Source of the DNA: Microcaldota archaeon
GTDB taxonomy: Archaea > Micrarchaeota > Micrarchaeia > Norongarragalinales > CAINOH01
Reading direction: 5' to 3'
Length of the DNA stretch: 9,489 nucleotides
NCBI GenBank assembly: GCA_027371655.1
Contig: DAHXMR010000021.1
Coordinates: 1-9,489, forward strand
A program made the translations under genes and the position numbers. The notes under the pieces were generated by a model that was not told the origin of the DNA, did not search any database, and saw only the letters and a program-made list of their open reading frames with translations. Positions 1 through 5,147 of this stretch are shown piece after piece (positions within the stretch are counted from its first letter, which is position 1; every line of letters starts with the position of its first letter).

Positions 1-545
1 CAATGAGCACGTTCTTCTTCGCATCCATTTTCAAGAAAAACTTCGCGTCAAGCGCAGCCGCATTTGCCGGGCGCGTTGCCCAAGGGCTTGCAAACGCCCT
101 CGGCGCGCTCAAAAAAACCGGGCACTCCGTGCGCGAAAAACTTGAGGAAACCGGGCGCTCCTTCGAGGAATCGCGTTCGCTTTACGTCAAGGACAAAACG
201 CTTCTTGCGCAAACATTTCTCCTCACCGTACTGGGATGGGCGATAGAGGGATACGTACAGCAAACGCTTTTGGCCGCCCTCGGCTTCAAGGTGGATTACT
301 TTGCCGCCTTCGCAATAGTGGCGCTAGCCCTTTTGGTGGGCGTGTTCTCGTTCATTCCCGGCGGATTCGGAGCGCGCGACACCGCGTACGCCTTTTTCGC
401 AAGCCTCGTGGGCGTGCCCTTCGAAATAGGCTTCTCCGCATCAGTGCTCTACCGCGCCATACTCTACCTGTGGCTTGCGCCGACAACCGCGTACTCGGCG
501 TGGAAACTGCGCGCGTCCGTGGACGAAATCGAAAAAGCCCTCTGA
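1..545 (+). CDS. UPF0104 / LPG-synthase-TM-like integral membrane protein, C-terminal part (5' end outside window)
   Basis: The reading frame is open from the first base, so the ATG at 3 is probably internal. The family (LPG_synthase_TM, PF03706) usually has 300 or more residues and only about 180 are present. Counting from that ATG, residues 20-65 form a long charged segment between membrane helices. Hydrophobic segments follow at about 67-94, 98-118, 128-145 and 148-168. The family signature lies in the third block: IPGGFGARD at 118-126, followed by SLVGVP and an arginine (R151) in the next helix. These match the conserved 'PGG-G-RE ... lGv ... R' end of the family, with Asp in place of the usual Glu. 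Family members are flippase-like or lipid-modifying proteins. In archaea they often sit near glycan or lipid genes, but no substrate can be deduced here. A seven-T run begins two bases after the stop codon. Confidence 0.72.
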   Translation, partial: MSTFFFASIFKKNFASSAAAFAGRVAQGLANALGALKKTGHSVREKLEETGRSFEESRSLYVKDKTLLAQTFLLTVLGWAIEGYVQQTLLAALGFKVDYFAAFAIVALALLVGVFSFIPGGFGARDTAYAFFASLVGVPFEIGFSASVLYRAILYLWLAPTTAYSAWKLRASVDEIEKAL

Positions 546-546
546 C

Positions 547-553
547 TTTTTTT
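547..553 (+). terminator. Oligo-T termination signal after the membrane-protein gene
   Basis: Seven consecutive T residues start one base after the TGA stop at 545. Archaeal RNA polymerase commonly terminates on U-tracts without a hairpin, so this fits a simple 3' end. No stem precedes it. Confidence 0.4.
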
Positions 554-597
554 GTTGGGCACAAAAAGCGTTTTAAGCCCGCGGCGCCCCAAATTAT

Positions 598-621
598 TCG
601 GTCCCCGGATTTCAGGACCGA
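598..621 (+). other. Short perfect hairpin in the prs leader
   Basis: TCGGTCC at 598-604 is the exact reverse complement of GGACCGA at 615-621, giving a 7-bp stem with a 10-nt loop. It ends 25 nt before the GTG start of the PRPP synthase gene. It could be a leader hairpin or a two-site operator. Nothing else in the sequence tells which, and chance cannot be excluded. Confidence 0.25.
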
Positions 622-646
622 TTAGCTGGAGACAGGGTGTCTGATT

Positions 647-1579
647 GTGATAGTCATCGGAGACGAATTGGGCCGCCGCGTTGCAGAACGCCTTGCCGCC
701 ACGTTTATACCCGTCGACCCCCGCGCGTTCAGCGACGGCGAAGTCTGCCCCCGCGTGCTCCTTGAAGAAGCCGGCGGCGGAAACCCCGTGGAAGGCAAGG
801 AATGCGTGCTCGTGCTGCAGATGCGCGCGGGCGAAAACCCCAACACGTATTTGGTAAAAACACTCTTCATCGTCGACGTTATCCGGAAATTGAAGCCAGG
901 CTCGCTTGCCGTGGCAATGCCGTATTTTGTTTACGCGCGCCAGCACCAGCAGTATTTGCCCGGGCAGCCGGTGAGCGCCGAAATAGTCGCCAAATTCCTC
1001 GAAAGCGCGGGCGCCACGCGTTTCGTTACAATTAACTCGCACTCGCGCGGGGATTTGCCGGGATTCTTCTCGGGAAAAACATTCGACTTGGACGCGGTTC
1101 CGCTGCTTGCAGCATTCTTTGCCGAGCGCAAGGACTTTGACAAAAACGCGATTGTAATCGGGCCCGACAGGGGAGCCGCGCCGCTTGCAAAGCACTTCGC
1201 AACCAAAATGGGATTCGGCGAGTGGACCGCGTTCAACAAGCAGCGCGACGTGCACACGGGAGAAATCACCATGACGCCCGACGGCGCCAAAATCGACGGC
1301 AAAACCGCAATCGTGATAGACGACATGTGCGCATCGGGGGGCACCATGGTCAAGGCACTGCAGGCGTGCAAGCTGCACGGCGCGACCAAGGCAATCGCAT
1401 GCTTCGTGCACGCCGTGCTCTCCGACAACGCCCTCGAACGCTTGACGCCTGTTGCCGACGAGATTGTGGCAACAAACACGATTTCCTCGCCCGTAAGCAA
1501 CGTGGACATCTCATCCCTCATCGCAAGCGCGTTCCAAGACCAGCAAAAGCTCAAACAATATTTGGTAGAGTTCGACTGA
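647..1579 (+). CDS. prs: Ribose-phosphate pyrophosphokinase (PRPP synthase)
   Basis: This cytosolic enzyme transfers pyrophosphate from ATP to ribose-5-phosphate to make PRPP, the donor for purine, pyrimidine and NAD synthesis. The 310-residue length is normal for the family. Visible landmarks are FSDGE at 28-32, PYFVYARQ at 92-99, the metal-binding His in INSHS at 129-133, GPDRG at 172-176, the flexible-loop NKQR at 197-200, and the PRPP-binding loop IVIDDMCASGGTM at 222-234. The pattern resembles archaeal (class III-like) enzymes, for example in the tolerance at the NSHS position. I chose the GTG at 647 because the frame is closed by TAG at 623-625 and the protein then begins MIVIGDE, as in homologues. 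No clear ribosome binding site precedes it. The gene lies 101 nt after the membrane-protein gene. Its product would feed the phosphoribosyltransferase encoded at 2197-2868. Confidence 0.95.
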   Translation: MIVIGDELGRRVAERLAATFIPVDPRAFSDGEVCPRVLLEEAGGGNPVEGKECVLVLQMRAGENPNTYLVKTLFIVDVIRKLKPGSLAVAMPYFVYARQHQQYLPGQPVSAEIVAKFLESAGATRFVTINSHSRGDLPGFFSGKTFDLDAVPLLAAFFAERKDFDKNAIVIGPDRGAAPLAKHFATKMGFGEWTAFNKQRDVHTGEITMTPDGAKIDGKTAIVIDDMCASGGTMVKALQACKLHGATKAIACFVHAVLSDNALERLTPVADEIVATNTISSPVSNVDISSLIASAFQDQQKLKQYLVEFD

Positions 1580-1616
1580 ACCACCACGCCAAGCCCCTTT
1601 TTAGTTAAAATAGACC

Positions 1617-1658
1617 CCATACTTCCACTATTGGCGTTAAACCGCCATACTTCCACTA
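1617..1658. repeat. 14-bp direct repeat, two copies 28 bp apart
   Basis: CCATACTTCCACTA occurs exactly at 1617-1630 and 1645-1658. Between and overlapping the copies is an inverted repeat, TGGCG at 1632-1636 with CGCCA at 1643-1647. Two copies with a 14-bp gap are too few and too short for a CRISPR. A duplicated protein-binding site or a relic of an insertion is possible. Confidence 0.5.
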
Positions 1659-1690
1659 ATGCCAACAAAATAGTAAAAACATACAAGTAG

Positions 1691-1767
1691 GAAATTACTA
1701 CTAACCAGCCTTCTGCCTAGGGGCTAGCCCCCAAAAACAGTAGTAAAATATATAAAGTAGTAATTTC
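1691..1767. repeat. 12-bp inverted repeat enclosing a 12-bp palindrome
   Basis: GAAATTACTACT at 1691-1702 is the exact reverse complement of AGTAGTAATTTC at 1756-1767. After one mismatch the match continues three more pairs outward (GTA at 1687-1689 with TAC at 1769-1771). In the middle lies GGGGCTAGCCCC (1720-1731), a perfect palindrome followed by CAAAAA. A further related copy, AGTAGTAAAAT, is at 1739-1749. The right arm lies immediately beside the TATA box, so an operator role for the downstream AbrB-like protein is plausible. Confidence 0.55.
1745..1756 (+). promoter_or_regulatory. TATA box of the AbrB-like gene, flanked by repeats
   Basis: AAAATATATAAA is a good archaeal TATA box and the best in this intergenic region. 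Transcription would start around 1775-1780, giving a leader of roughly 110 nt that contains the hairpin at 1796-1838. Two near-identical 11-mers, AGTAGTAAAAT (1739-1749) and AGTAGTAATTT (1756-1766), overlap its two ends with a 17-bp period. That layout suits repression by a protein that blocks TBP. Confidence 0.5.
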
Positions 1768-1795
1768 TTACCATTTGTGGTGTTTGCCAGACCCC

Positions 1796-1838
1796 AACGG
1801 AATCCCGCGTCTTCAGACGTGGGGGCGGGAGTTCCGTT
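1796..1838 (+). other. Compound GC-rich leader hairpin with two alternative inner folds; resembles an IS200/IS605-type end
   Basis: The outer stem pairs AACGGAA (1796-1802) with TTCCGTT (1832-1838). Inside, CCCGCGTC (1804-1811) can pair with GACGTGGG (1816-1823, one G-U) around a TTCA loop. Alternatively TCCCGC (1803-1808) can pair with GCGGGA (1825-1830). The two inner folds exclude each other. The core, a GAATCCC-type start followed by a CGTCTTCAGACG hairpin, looks to me like the 3' ends of archaeal IS200/IS605 (TnpB) elements, but no tnpB or tnpA is nearby. Confidence 0.45.
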
Positions 1839-1873
1839 CGGTTCATCGTCAATGTGTGCTTTGCGAATCAAAA

Positions 1874-1880
1874 AAGGAGG
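1874..1880 (+). promoter_or_regulatory. Strong ribosome binding site that fixes the AbrB-like start
   Basis: AAGGAGG with a 7-nt spacer to the ATG at 1888. This is the strongest Shine-Dalgarno match in the window and is the main reason to reject the upstream GTG at 1777. Confidence 0.7.
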
Positions 1881-1887
1881 AATTACG

Positions 1888-2190
1888 ATGGCGTCCGATG
1901 CCCCAACAGGAGTGGAATTCTGCACAGTAACCTCCAAGGGGCAGATAGTCATCCCAAAAGATTTGCGCAACCGGGCAGGTTTGCGGGAAAATGACAAGCT
2001 CGCATGCTTCGAATCCCAAGGCTTCATAGTTCTCAAGAAAGTGGGGATGCCGGACTTCAAGGCTGACTTCGAGGAAGCGTTGCATCGCGTGTCTTCAAGC
2101 CACGAAGCGCAGGCGCGCAACTACCACTCGGACATCATGGAACAAGTGCGGGAACTCCACAAGAAGGCGCAGGCGGAACAAAAAAAGTAA
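1888..2190 (+). CDS. AbrB/MazE-like (SpoVT-AbrB fold) DNA-binding protein
   Basis: The 100-residue protein has an N-terminal swapped-hairpin DNA-binding domain at about residues 10-52. Its core reads CTVTSKGQIVIPKDLR (12-27), then GL-ENDKL and a FIVLKK strand, which match AbrB/MazE family proteins. The remaining half is charged and helical (about 55-100), lysine-rich at the end, and could be a dimerisation or toxin-binding tail. The ATG at 1888 is preferred over an in-frame GTG at 1777 because AAGGAGG at 1874-1880 lies 7 nt before it, and the extra 37 residues would be encoded by the leader hairpin. No toxin gene follows: the next gene (2197-2868) is convergent, only 6 nt away. It is either a solitary regulator or an orphan antitoxin, probably autoregulated through the repeats around its TATA box. 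Confidence 0.82.
   Translation: MASDAPTGVEFCTVTSKGQIVIPKDLRNRAGLRENDKLACFESQGFIVLKKVGMPDFKADFEEALHRVSSSHEAQARNYHSDIMEQVRELHKKAQAEQKK
2180..2186 (-). terminator. Oligo-T tract ending the minus-strand salvage operon
   Basis: Seven T residues on the minus strand (A on the plus strand) lie about 10 nt past the stop of the phosphoribosyltransferase gene. They overlap the lysine codons at the 3' end of the convergent AbrB-like gene, so the two transcripts probably overlap slightly. Confidence 0.35.
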
Positions 2191-2196
2191 CGGACT

Positions 2197-2868
2197 TTAG
2201 GCAACCGCCCACTTGTCGCCCTGCTTTTTCAGGACAGCCTTCTTCCCAAGCTGTGCAAGCGTCTCCGAAAGCTTTTTTTGGTCCAAAGAAAACGCGTAAT
2301 TCTTCTTCAAACGCGCGTTGACCTCCACATCGCCCAACGCCTCGCCTTTTGCAAACACCTTGGGCACGAGGTTGCCCATGTCCTCGTAGTAATTCCACGG
2401 GTAAACGTACCAGAACCACGGCACGTCGTCGCCGAAAAAGTCGGGATTGAACTTGGAAGAGGAGGAAATGTGCTGCAAGACCGCGGTGCGCATTGCCTTG
2501 GGCTTCATGGGAGCCAAAAACTCGGCGGACAAACGCATACTCTCCCCCGTGTCCGTGATGTCGTCGACCACCAGCACTTTCTTGTCGGACAAATCCAAAT
2601 CGAACGGGTACTTTATCACCGCCTTGCCGTCCGGCTGCGCGGTCACGCCCCAGTGCTCGACCTTGAGGGAAATCAGTTCCTTGACTCCAAGCAAGTCGCA
2701 CAGCACGCGGGCCGAAAACCATCCCCCGCGCGCAAGCCCGATGATTATGTCCGGCTTGTAGCTTGAATCGACTATTTTCTGCGCAAGCTTCTTGCACAGC
2801 GCATCAACGTCGTCCCACGACAAAATCTTGCAGCTGATTTTCTGCACGTCGGCCTGCTTTTTTTCCAT
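2197..2868 (-). CDS. Purine-type phosphoribosyltransferase (COG2236-like)
   Basis: Enzymes of this kind join a purine base to PRPP, releasing pyrophosphate. The 223-residue protein has a type I PRTase fold. The pyrophosphate-loop region is IIIGLARGGW (41-50), the PRPP loop is VLVVDDITDTGES (98-110), and the base-stacking segment is WFWYVYPW (151-158), which recalls archaeal hypoxanthine/xanthine-guanine transferases. The last 45 residues (about 180-223) are basic and may form a small helical add-on. The ATG at 2868 is preferred over a TTG at 2895, which would add an unlikely glycine- and phenylalanine-rich leader. It follows the PfkB kinase gene by 48 nt on the same strand and is probably in one operon with it and the phosphorylase gene. 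The preferred base (adenine, hypoxanthine, guanine or xanthine) cannot be read from the sequence. Confidence 0.85.
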   Translation of the reverse strand: MEKKQADVQKISCKILSWDDVDALCKKLAQKIVDSSYKPDIIIGLARGGWFSARVLCDLLGVKELISLKVEHWGVTAQPDGKAVIKYPFDLDLSDKKVLVVDDITDTGESMRLSAEFLAPMKPKAMRTAVLQHISSSSKFNPDFFGDDVPWFWYVYPWNYYEDMGNLVPKVFAKGEALGDVEVNARLKKNYAFSLDQKKLSETLAQLGKKAVLKKQGDKWAVA

Positions 2869-2916
2869 AAAGAAAAACCCCCAAAAACCCGCCAAGCAAA
2901 CAAAACAACAAAGGAA

Positions 2917-3825
2917 TCAATAAACTGAAATCATGCGCTTGTAATCCTCGAAGCGCTTTTCCACCTCGGCGTTGGAGCGCTTCAAGCCGTCCACGCCGAA
3001 TTTTTCAACCGCAAACGAGCCCATCACGTTCGCGTAAGCGATTGCCTGCTTTATCGTGCGCTCGTCGAGCTTTCCCCCGCAGCGGGCAATGTGGCCCACG
3101 AAACCGCCGGCGAAACTGTCGCCCGCGCCGGTTGGGTCCACTATTTCCTCAAGGGGGACAGCGGGAAACGGAAGCACGTTGCCATCGTCGGAAAAAACCA
3201 TGCTCCCATGCTCGCCCTTCTTGATAATCGCCAACTTCATCCCGTAATCAAGCAGCTTCTTGCCCGCCTTGATGATTTGGGGAACGCCGCACAGCATGCG
3301 CGCCTCAACGTCGTTGAGCACAACGCCGTCCACTTCGGAGAGCACCTGCTCCAAGCCCCGCTTGTCATTCTGGATGTAATACTCGATTGTGTCCATGAAC
3401 GCGAACTTTTTCCTGGGCGTCTCAAGCAAAACCTGCTTCTGCACACTCGGCAAAAGCGTGCCCAAATAAACGAACTCCGCCTTCGCAAGCGTTTCCGAAA
3501 TATCGGGCACAAAATCCTCGAAAACGTTGAGTTCCAGCTTGTTGGCCTTCCTGCCGTGCAAATCATAGCCGAAAGACGAGTCGAAAAACATCGTCTTCTC
3601 GTCCTTCTTCCTCTGCACGCACGACAAGTCGATTCCACGCTCGCAAAGCAAATCCCAATACTTCTGCGGAAAATCGCCGCCCACCGCGCTCACAATCGCG
3701 GTCGGATGAAACAAGCTCGCCGCAAGCGCGAAGTAACTCGCACTCCCGCCCAAAATGCGCTCCACACGCTTGAACGGCGTAGTCGTCGTGTCCAACGCCA
3801 CCGAACCAGTACAAAGAATAGTCAT
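2917..3825 (-). CDS. PfkB-family carbohydrate/nucleoside kinase
   Basis: This is a 302-residue ribokinase-fold enzyme that phosphorylates a sugar or nucleoside hydroxyl with a nucleotide. The N-terminal substrate side shows GSVALD (7-12) and GGSASYFAL (26-34). The middle has MDT (144-146) and NDVEA (171-175, the 'N-x-x-E' metal region). The C-terminal signature is DPTGAGDSFAGGF (230-242), with D236 as the expected catalytic base. KKGEHGS at 202-208 is the usual nucleotide-side strand. The ATG is supported by GGGAGA (3836-3831) five nt upstream. It sits between the methylthioadenosine phosphorylase and phosphoribosyltransferase genes. A ribose-1-phosphate, adenosine/inosine or methylthioribose-type substrate is therefore the natural guess, but the sequence does not decide. 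Confidence 0.88.
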   Translation of the reverse strand: MTILCTGSVALDTTTTPFKRVERILGGSASYFALAASLFHPTAIVSAVGGDFPQKYWDLLCERGIDLSCVQRKKDEKTMFFDSSFGYDLHGRKANKLELNVFEDFVPDISETLAKAEFVYLGTLLPSVQKQVLLETPRKKFAFMDTIEYYIQNDKRGLEQVLSEVDGVVLNDVEARMLCGVPQIIKAGKKLLDYGMKLAIIKKGEHGSMVFSDDGNVLPFPAVPLEEIVDPTGAGDSFAGGFVGHIARCGGKLDERTIKQAIAYANVMGSFAVEKFGVDGLKRSNAEVEKRFEDYKRMISVY

Positions 3826-3837
3826 CTTAATCTCCCG

Positions 3838-3855
3838 CGCGCCCTATCGGGCGCG
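3838..3855 (-). other. Intercistronic hairpin abutting the kinase ribosome binding site
   Basis: CGCGCCC (3838-3844) and GGGCGCG (3849-3855) are exact reverse complements with a 4-nt loop. In the minus-strand mRNA this stem ends one base before the GGGAGA ribosome binding site of the PfkB gene. It is too GC-rich to be accidental on stability grounds and has no T-run after it. It is more likely an mRNA processing, protection or translation-tuning element than a terminator. Confidence 0.45.
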
Positions 3856-3874
3856 AATTGCTCTCAACCGTCTT

Positions 3875-3881
3875 GAAAAAA
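3875..3881 (-). terminator. Weak oligo-T signal after the phosphorylase gene
   Basis: On the minus strand a seven-T run starts 13 nt after the phosphorylase stop codon, behind the short motif CTTTTCAAAAGG. It may cause partial termination between the first and second genes of the salvage operon. No separate TATA box for the kinase gene is obvious downstream of it. Confidence 0.25.
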
Positions 3882-3894
3882 ACCTTTTGAAAAG

Positions 3895-4719
3895 TTACAT
3901 GCGGGCGAATTTTAAGGCGGTGCCGCACCCGCATTCTTCGCGTTGCTTTGGGATTTTTGGAATGAGTTCCAAAAGCATTTTTTTGAGCTTGTCGTTGTTG
4001 GCGTTGAAGGTTTTCACAACTTCTTCCGCGGTCACTGGGGCAACGTGGCCTTCCAAGCCAGCGTCGTAGTCGGTGATAAGCGAGACGTTGACATAGCACA
4101 TTTCGAGTTCCCGCGCAAGCACTGCTTCCGGGTATTGTGTCATGTTGATTACCTGCCAGCCGTTTCTGGAAAACCACCTGCTTTCCGCCTTGGTGGAAAA
4201 CCTCGGGCCCTGAATCACCACGACAGTGCCGTGGTTGTGCACGGGAATCCCGCACTTTTTCGCCGCGTCAACCGCAAGCTTGCGCAACTCCGGGCAATAC
4301 GGCTCCGCCGCGCTGATGTGCGTGACCGGCCTTGCGTCGTAAAACGTGTCCTTCCTGCCCCAAGTCCTGTCCACGAATTGGTCGCATACGACGAATTCGC
4401 CGGGCTTGATTTCCGCGTCAAGCGAACCTGCGGCAGCAGGCCCAATCACGCGCGTAACGCCGAGTTCCTTGAAAGCCCAAAGATTTGCGCGAAAGTTGAT
4501 CATGTGGGGCGGGTAATCGTGGTGCTTGCCGTGCCGTGGAAGAAAAGCGACTTTCCTTCCCCCTATTTCAGCAATCGCAATCTTGTCAGACGGCTTGCCG
4601 TAGGGCGTGTCCACTTCGATTTCGCGCACTTTGCCTTCGGCAACCTCGCCGCCTGCGGCAAGAGAATAAAAGCCTGAGCCGCCAAACACGCCGATTTCTG
4701 CGGATTCTTTTAGAGCCAT
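3895..4719 (-). CDS. mtnP: S-methyl-5'-thioadenosine phosphorylase
   Basis: This enzyme splits methylthioadenosine, the by-product of polyamine and related syntheses, into adenine and 5-methylthioribose-1-phosphate. The 274-residue length is normal. Family residues are clear: phosphate loop GGSGFY (13-18), PRHGKHH (61-67), INFRAN (74-79), GPRFSTKAES (171-180), the methylthio-pocket segment NMTQYPEAVLARE (192-204) and TDYD (216-219), whose two Asp residues favour 6-aminopurines. A Cys-Gly-Cys at 263-265 recalls the stabilising C-terminal CXC motif of hyperthermophile archaeal phosphorylases. The ATG at 4719 is chosen over TTG at 4737, since homologues start close to the GGSG strand. It heads the probable operon with the kinase (69-nt gap) and phosphoribosyltransferase. 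Activity on methylthioinosine instead cannot be ruled out. Confidence 0.92.
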   Translation of the reverse strand: MALKESAEIGVFGGSGFYSLAAGGEVAEGKVREIEVDTPYGKPSDKIAIAEIGGRKVAFLPRHGKHHDYPPHMINFRANLWAFKELGVTRVIGPAAAGSLDAEIKPGEFVVCDQFVDRTWGRKDTFYDARPVTHISAAEPYCPELRKLAVDAAKKCGIPVHNHGTVVVIQGPRFSTKAESRWFSRNGWQVINMTQYPEAVLARELEMCYVNVSLITDYDAGLEGHVAPVTAEEVVKTFNANNDKLKKMLLELIPKIPKQREECGCGTALKFARM

Positions 4720-4768
4720 AAAAACCAACAATCCCAAACCTACGCTTGCCCTTTGTAAAGCCTTAGCA

Positions 4769-4777
4769 GATTTTAAG
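4769..4777 (-). promoter_or_regulatory. Candidate TATA box for the salvage operon
   Basis: The minus strand reads CTTAAAATC here, about 50 bp upstream of the phosphorylase ATG, predicting a start of transcription near 4746. A poorer alternative, CTTTACAAAG, lies at 4751-4760. The same bases on the plus strand include the AAGGAG in front of the small ORF at 4792. Confidence 0.35.
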
Positions 4778-4791
4778 GAGAATTGTTTTTA

Positions 4792-4911
4792 ATGGGTTTT
4801 GAAAACTCCAAATACCCTAGTCCAATACAACCGCCTGGCCCCGCCTACAACGAAAAAGCAGGTCACATAACAAATAATCCGCATAACTCGCTAAGCAGTA
4901 GCGCCAACTAA
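4792..4911 (+). CDS. Possible 39-residue proline-rich peptide
   Basis: The ORF encodes a hydrophilic peptide beginning MGFENSKYPSPIQPPGPAYN and ending in a Ser/Asn-rich tail. AAGGAG at 4775-4780 precedes the ATG by 11 nt, slightly long but usable. I know no family for it. The PPGPAYN stretch resembles the short cytosolic leader seen ahead of some small membrane proteins, so it could also be a 5' remnant of a longer gene. It lies between the divergent phosphorylase gene and the DUF2683-like gene and has the same AT-rich character as the latter. The only promoter-like sequence upstream overlaps its own ribosome binding site, which counts against it. Confidence 0.28.
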   Translation: MGFENSKYPSPIQPPGPAYNEKAGHITNNPHNSLSSSAN

Positions 4912-4928
4912 CAGAGTAACGCAAAGGC

Positions 4929-4959
4929 TTAAATATAACTTACTAATATATAGTATATT
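4929..4959 (+). promoter_or_regulatory. TATA box and AT-rich inverted repeat before the DUF2683-like gene
   Basis: TTAAATATA at 4929-4937 is a strong archaeal TATA box, placing the transcript start near 4957-4960 and leaving a leader of about 10 nt. At that start point AATATA (4945-4950) and TATATT (4954-4959) form an inverted repeat with a 3-nt spacer. This is a possible operator, although such AT-rich symmetry is easily fortuitous. Confidence 0.5.
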
Positions 4960-4969
4960 GTGATATTAT

Positions 4970-5137
4970 ATGGTGAAAATCCAAATAGATTTGACCGAGG
5001 AAGAAAACCAAATAGTCGACGTCTACAAAATGGTTAACCGACTCAAAACAAAGCAAGAATCCATAAAGAAAATGATACGTCATTTTGAGGTCAACATTAA
5101 ACCAAAAAACCTTAACGAAAAAGAATATTTCAAATGA
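4970..5137 (+). CDS. Small DUF2683-like protein (55 residues)
   Basis: The protein starts MVKIQIDLTEEENQIVDVYK. A beta strand is followed by two predicted helices, with a central LKTKQESIKKMI and a basic VNIKPKNLNEKEYFK tail. This matches my recollection of archaeal DUF2683 proteins, which look like ribbon-helix-helix regulators: a short strand for dimer pairing, then helix-turn-helix with 'K-x-K-x-x-A/S-I'. A DNA-binding role is inferred, not known. A TATA box lies about 35 bp upstream. Its TGA (5135-5137) overlaps the ribosome binding site GAGGTGA (5136-5142) of the next gene, so the two are almost certainly co-transcribed and translationally coupled. AT-rich codon use contrasts with the genes on both flanks. 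Confidence 0.72.
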   Translation: MVKIQIDLTEEENQIVDVYKMVNRLKTKQESIKKMIRHFEVNIKPKNLNEKEYFK

Positions 5138-5142
5138 GGTGA
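5136..5142 (+). promoter_or_regulatory. Ribosome binding site overlapping the upstream stop codon
   Basis: GAGGTGA, complementary to the archaeal 16S rRNA 3' end, begins within the TGA of the 55-residue gene and ends 5 nt before the GTG at 5148. It decides the start of the coiled-coil protein and indicates coupled translation. Confidence 0.65.
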
Positions 5143-5147
5143 GCCGC

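Larger units (their letters stand above)
1580..1887. other. 308-nt gene-free region with repeats, promoter and leader hairpins
   Basis: No ORF here looks real. The region holds, in order: a TTTTT run at 1598-1602 after prs; a 14-bp direct repeat (1617-1630 and 1645-1658); a 12-bp inverted repeat (1691-1702 and 1756-1767) enclosing the perfect palindrome GGGGCTAGCCCC (1720-1731); a TATA box (1745-1756); a GC-rich compound hairpin (1796-1838); and a strong ribosome binding site (1874-1880). The first half is AT-rich and the second half GC-rich. It appears to be the control region of the AbrB-like gene, possibly with a mobile-element remnant. Confidence 0.6.

Noticed and set aside
464..1411. Long antisense open frame (315 codons) on the minus strand
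   Set aside because: It lies opposite prs, which has full family motifs. The translation is Cys/His/Arg-rich without any domain and reflects the GC-biased third positions of prs.
1617..1658. CRISPR-like repeat unit
   Set aside because: Only two 14-bp copies with a 14-bp gap and no cas gene in the window.
931..1686. Second long antisense frame over the 3' half of prs
   Set aside because: Another shadow of prs, without recognisable motifs and without a ribosome binding site.
1796..1838. Intact IS200/IS605 insertion
   Set aside because: There is a hairpin resembling an element end, but no tnpA or tnpB gene and no opposite end within the window, so only a relic or a look-alike can be claimed.
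1777..1887. Upstream GTG extension of the AbrB-like protein by 37 residues
   Set aside because: The leader folds into a hairpin, the TATA box would leave almost no leader, and the strong AAGGAGG fixes the ATG at 1888.
3091..3876. Plus-strand open frame of 261 codons
   Set aside because: It is antisense to the PfkB kinase gene, whose signatures are complete. The translation is basic and low in structure.
3943..4677. Plus-strand open frame of 244 codons
   Set aside because: It is antisense to the methylthioadenosine phosphorylase gene. No family features.
4720..4969. RNA gene in the divergent intergenic region
   Set aside because: I looked for tRNA-like arms and box motifs and saw none. Only promoter elements and the doubtful 39-codon ORF remain.
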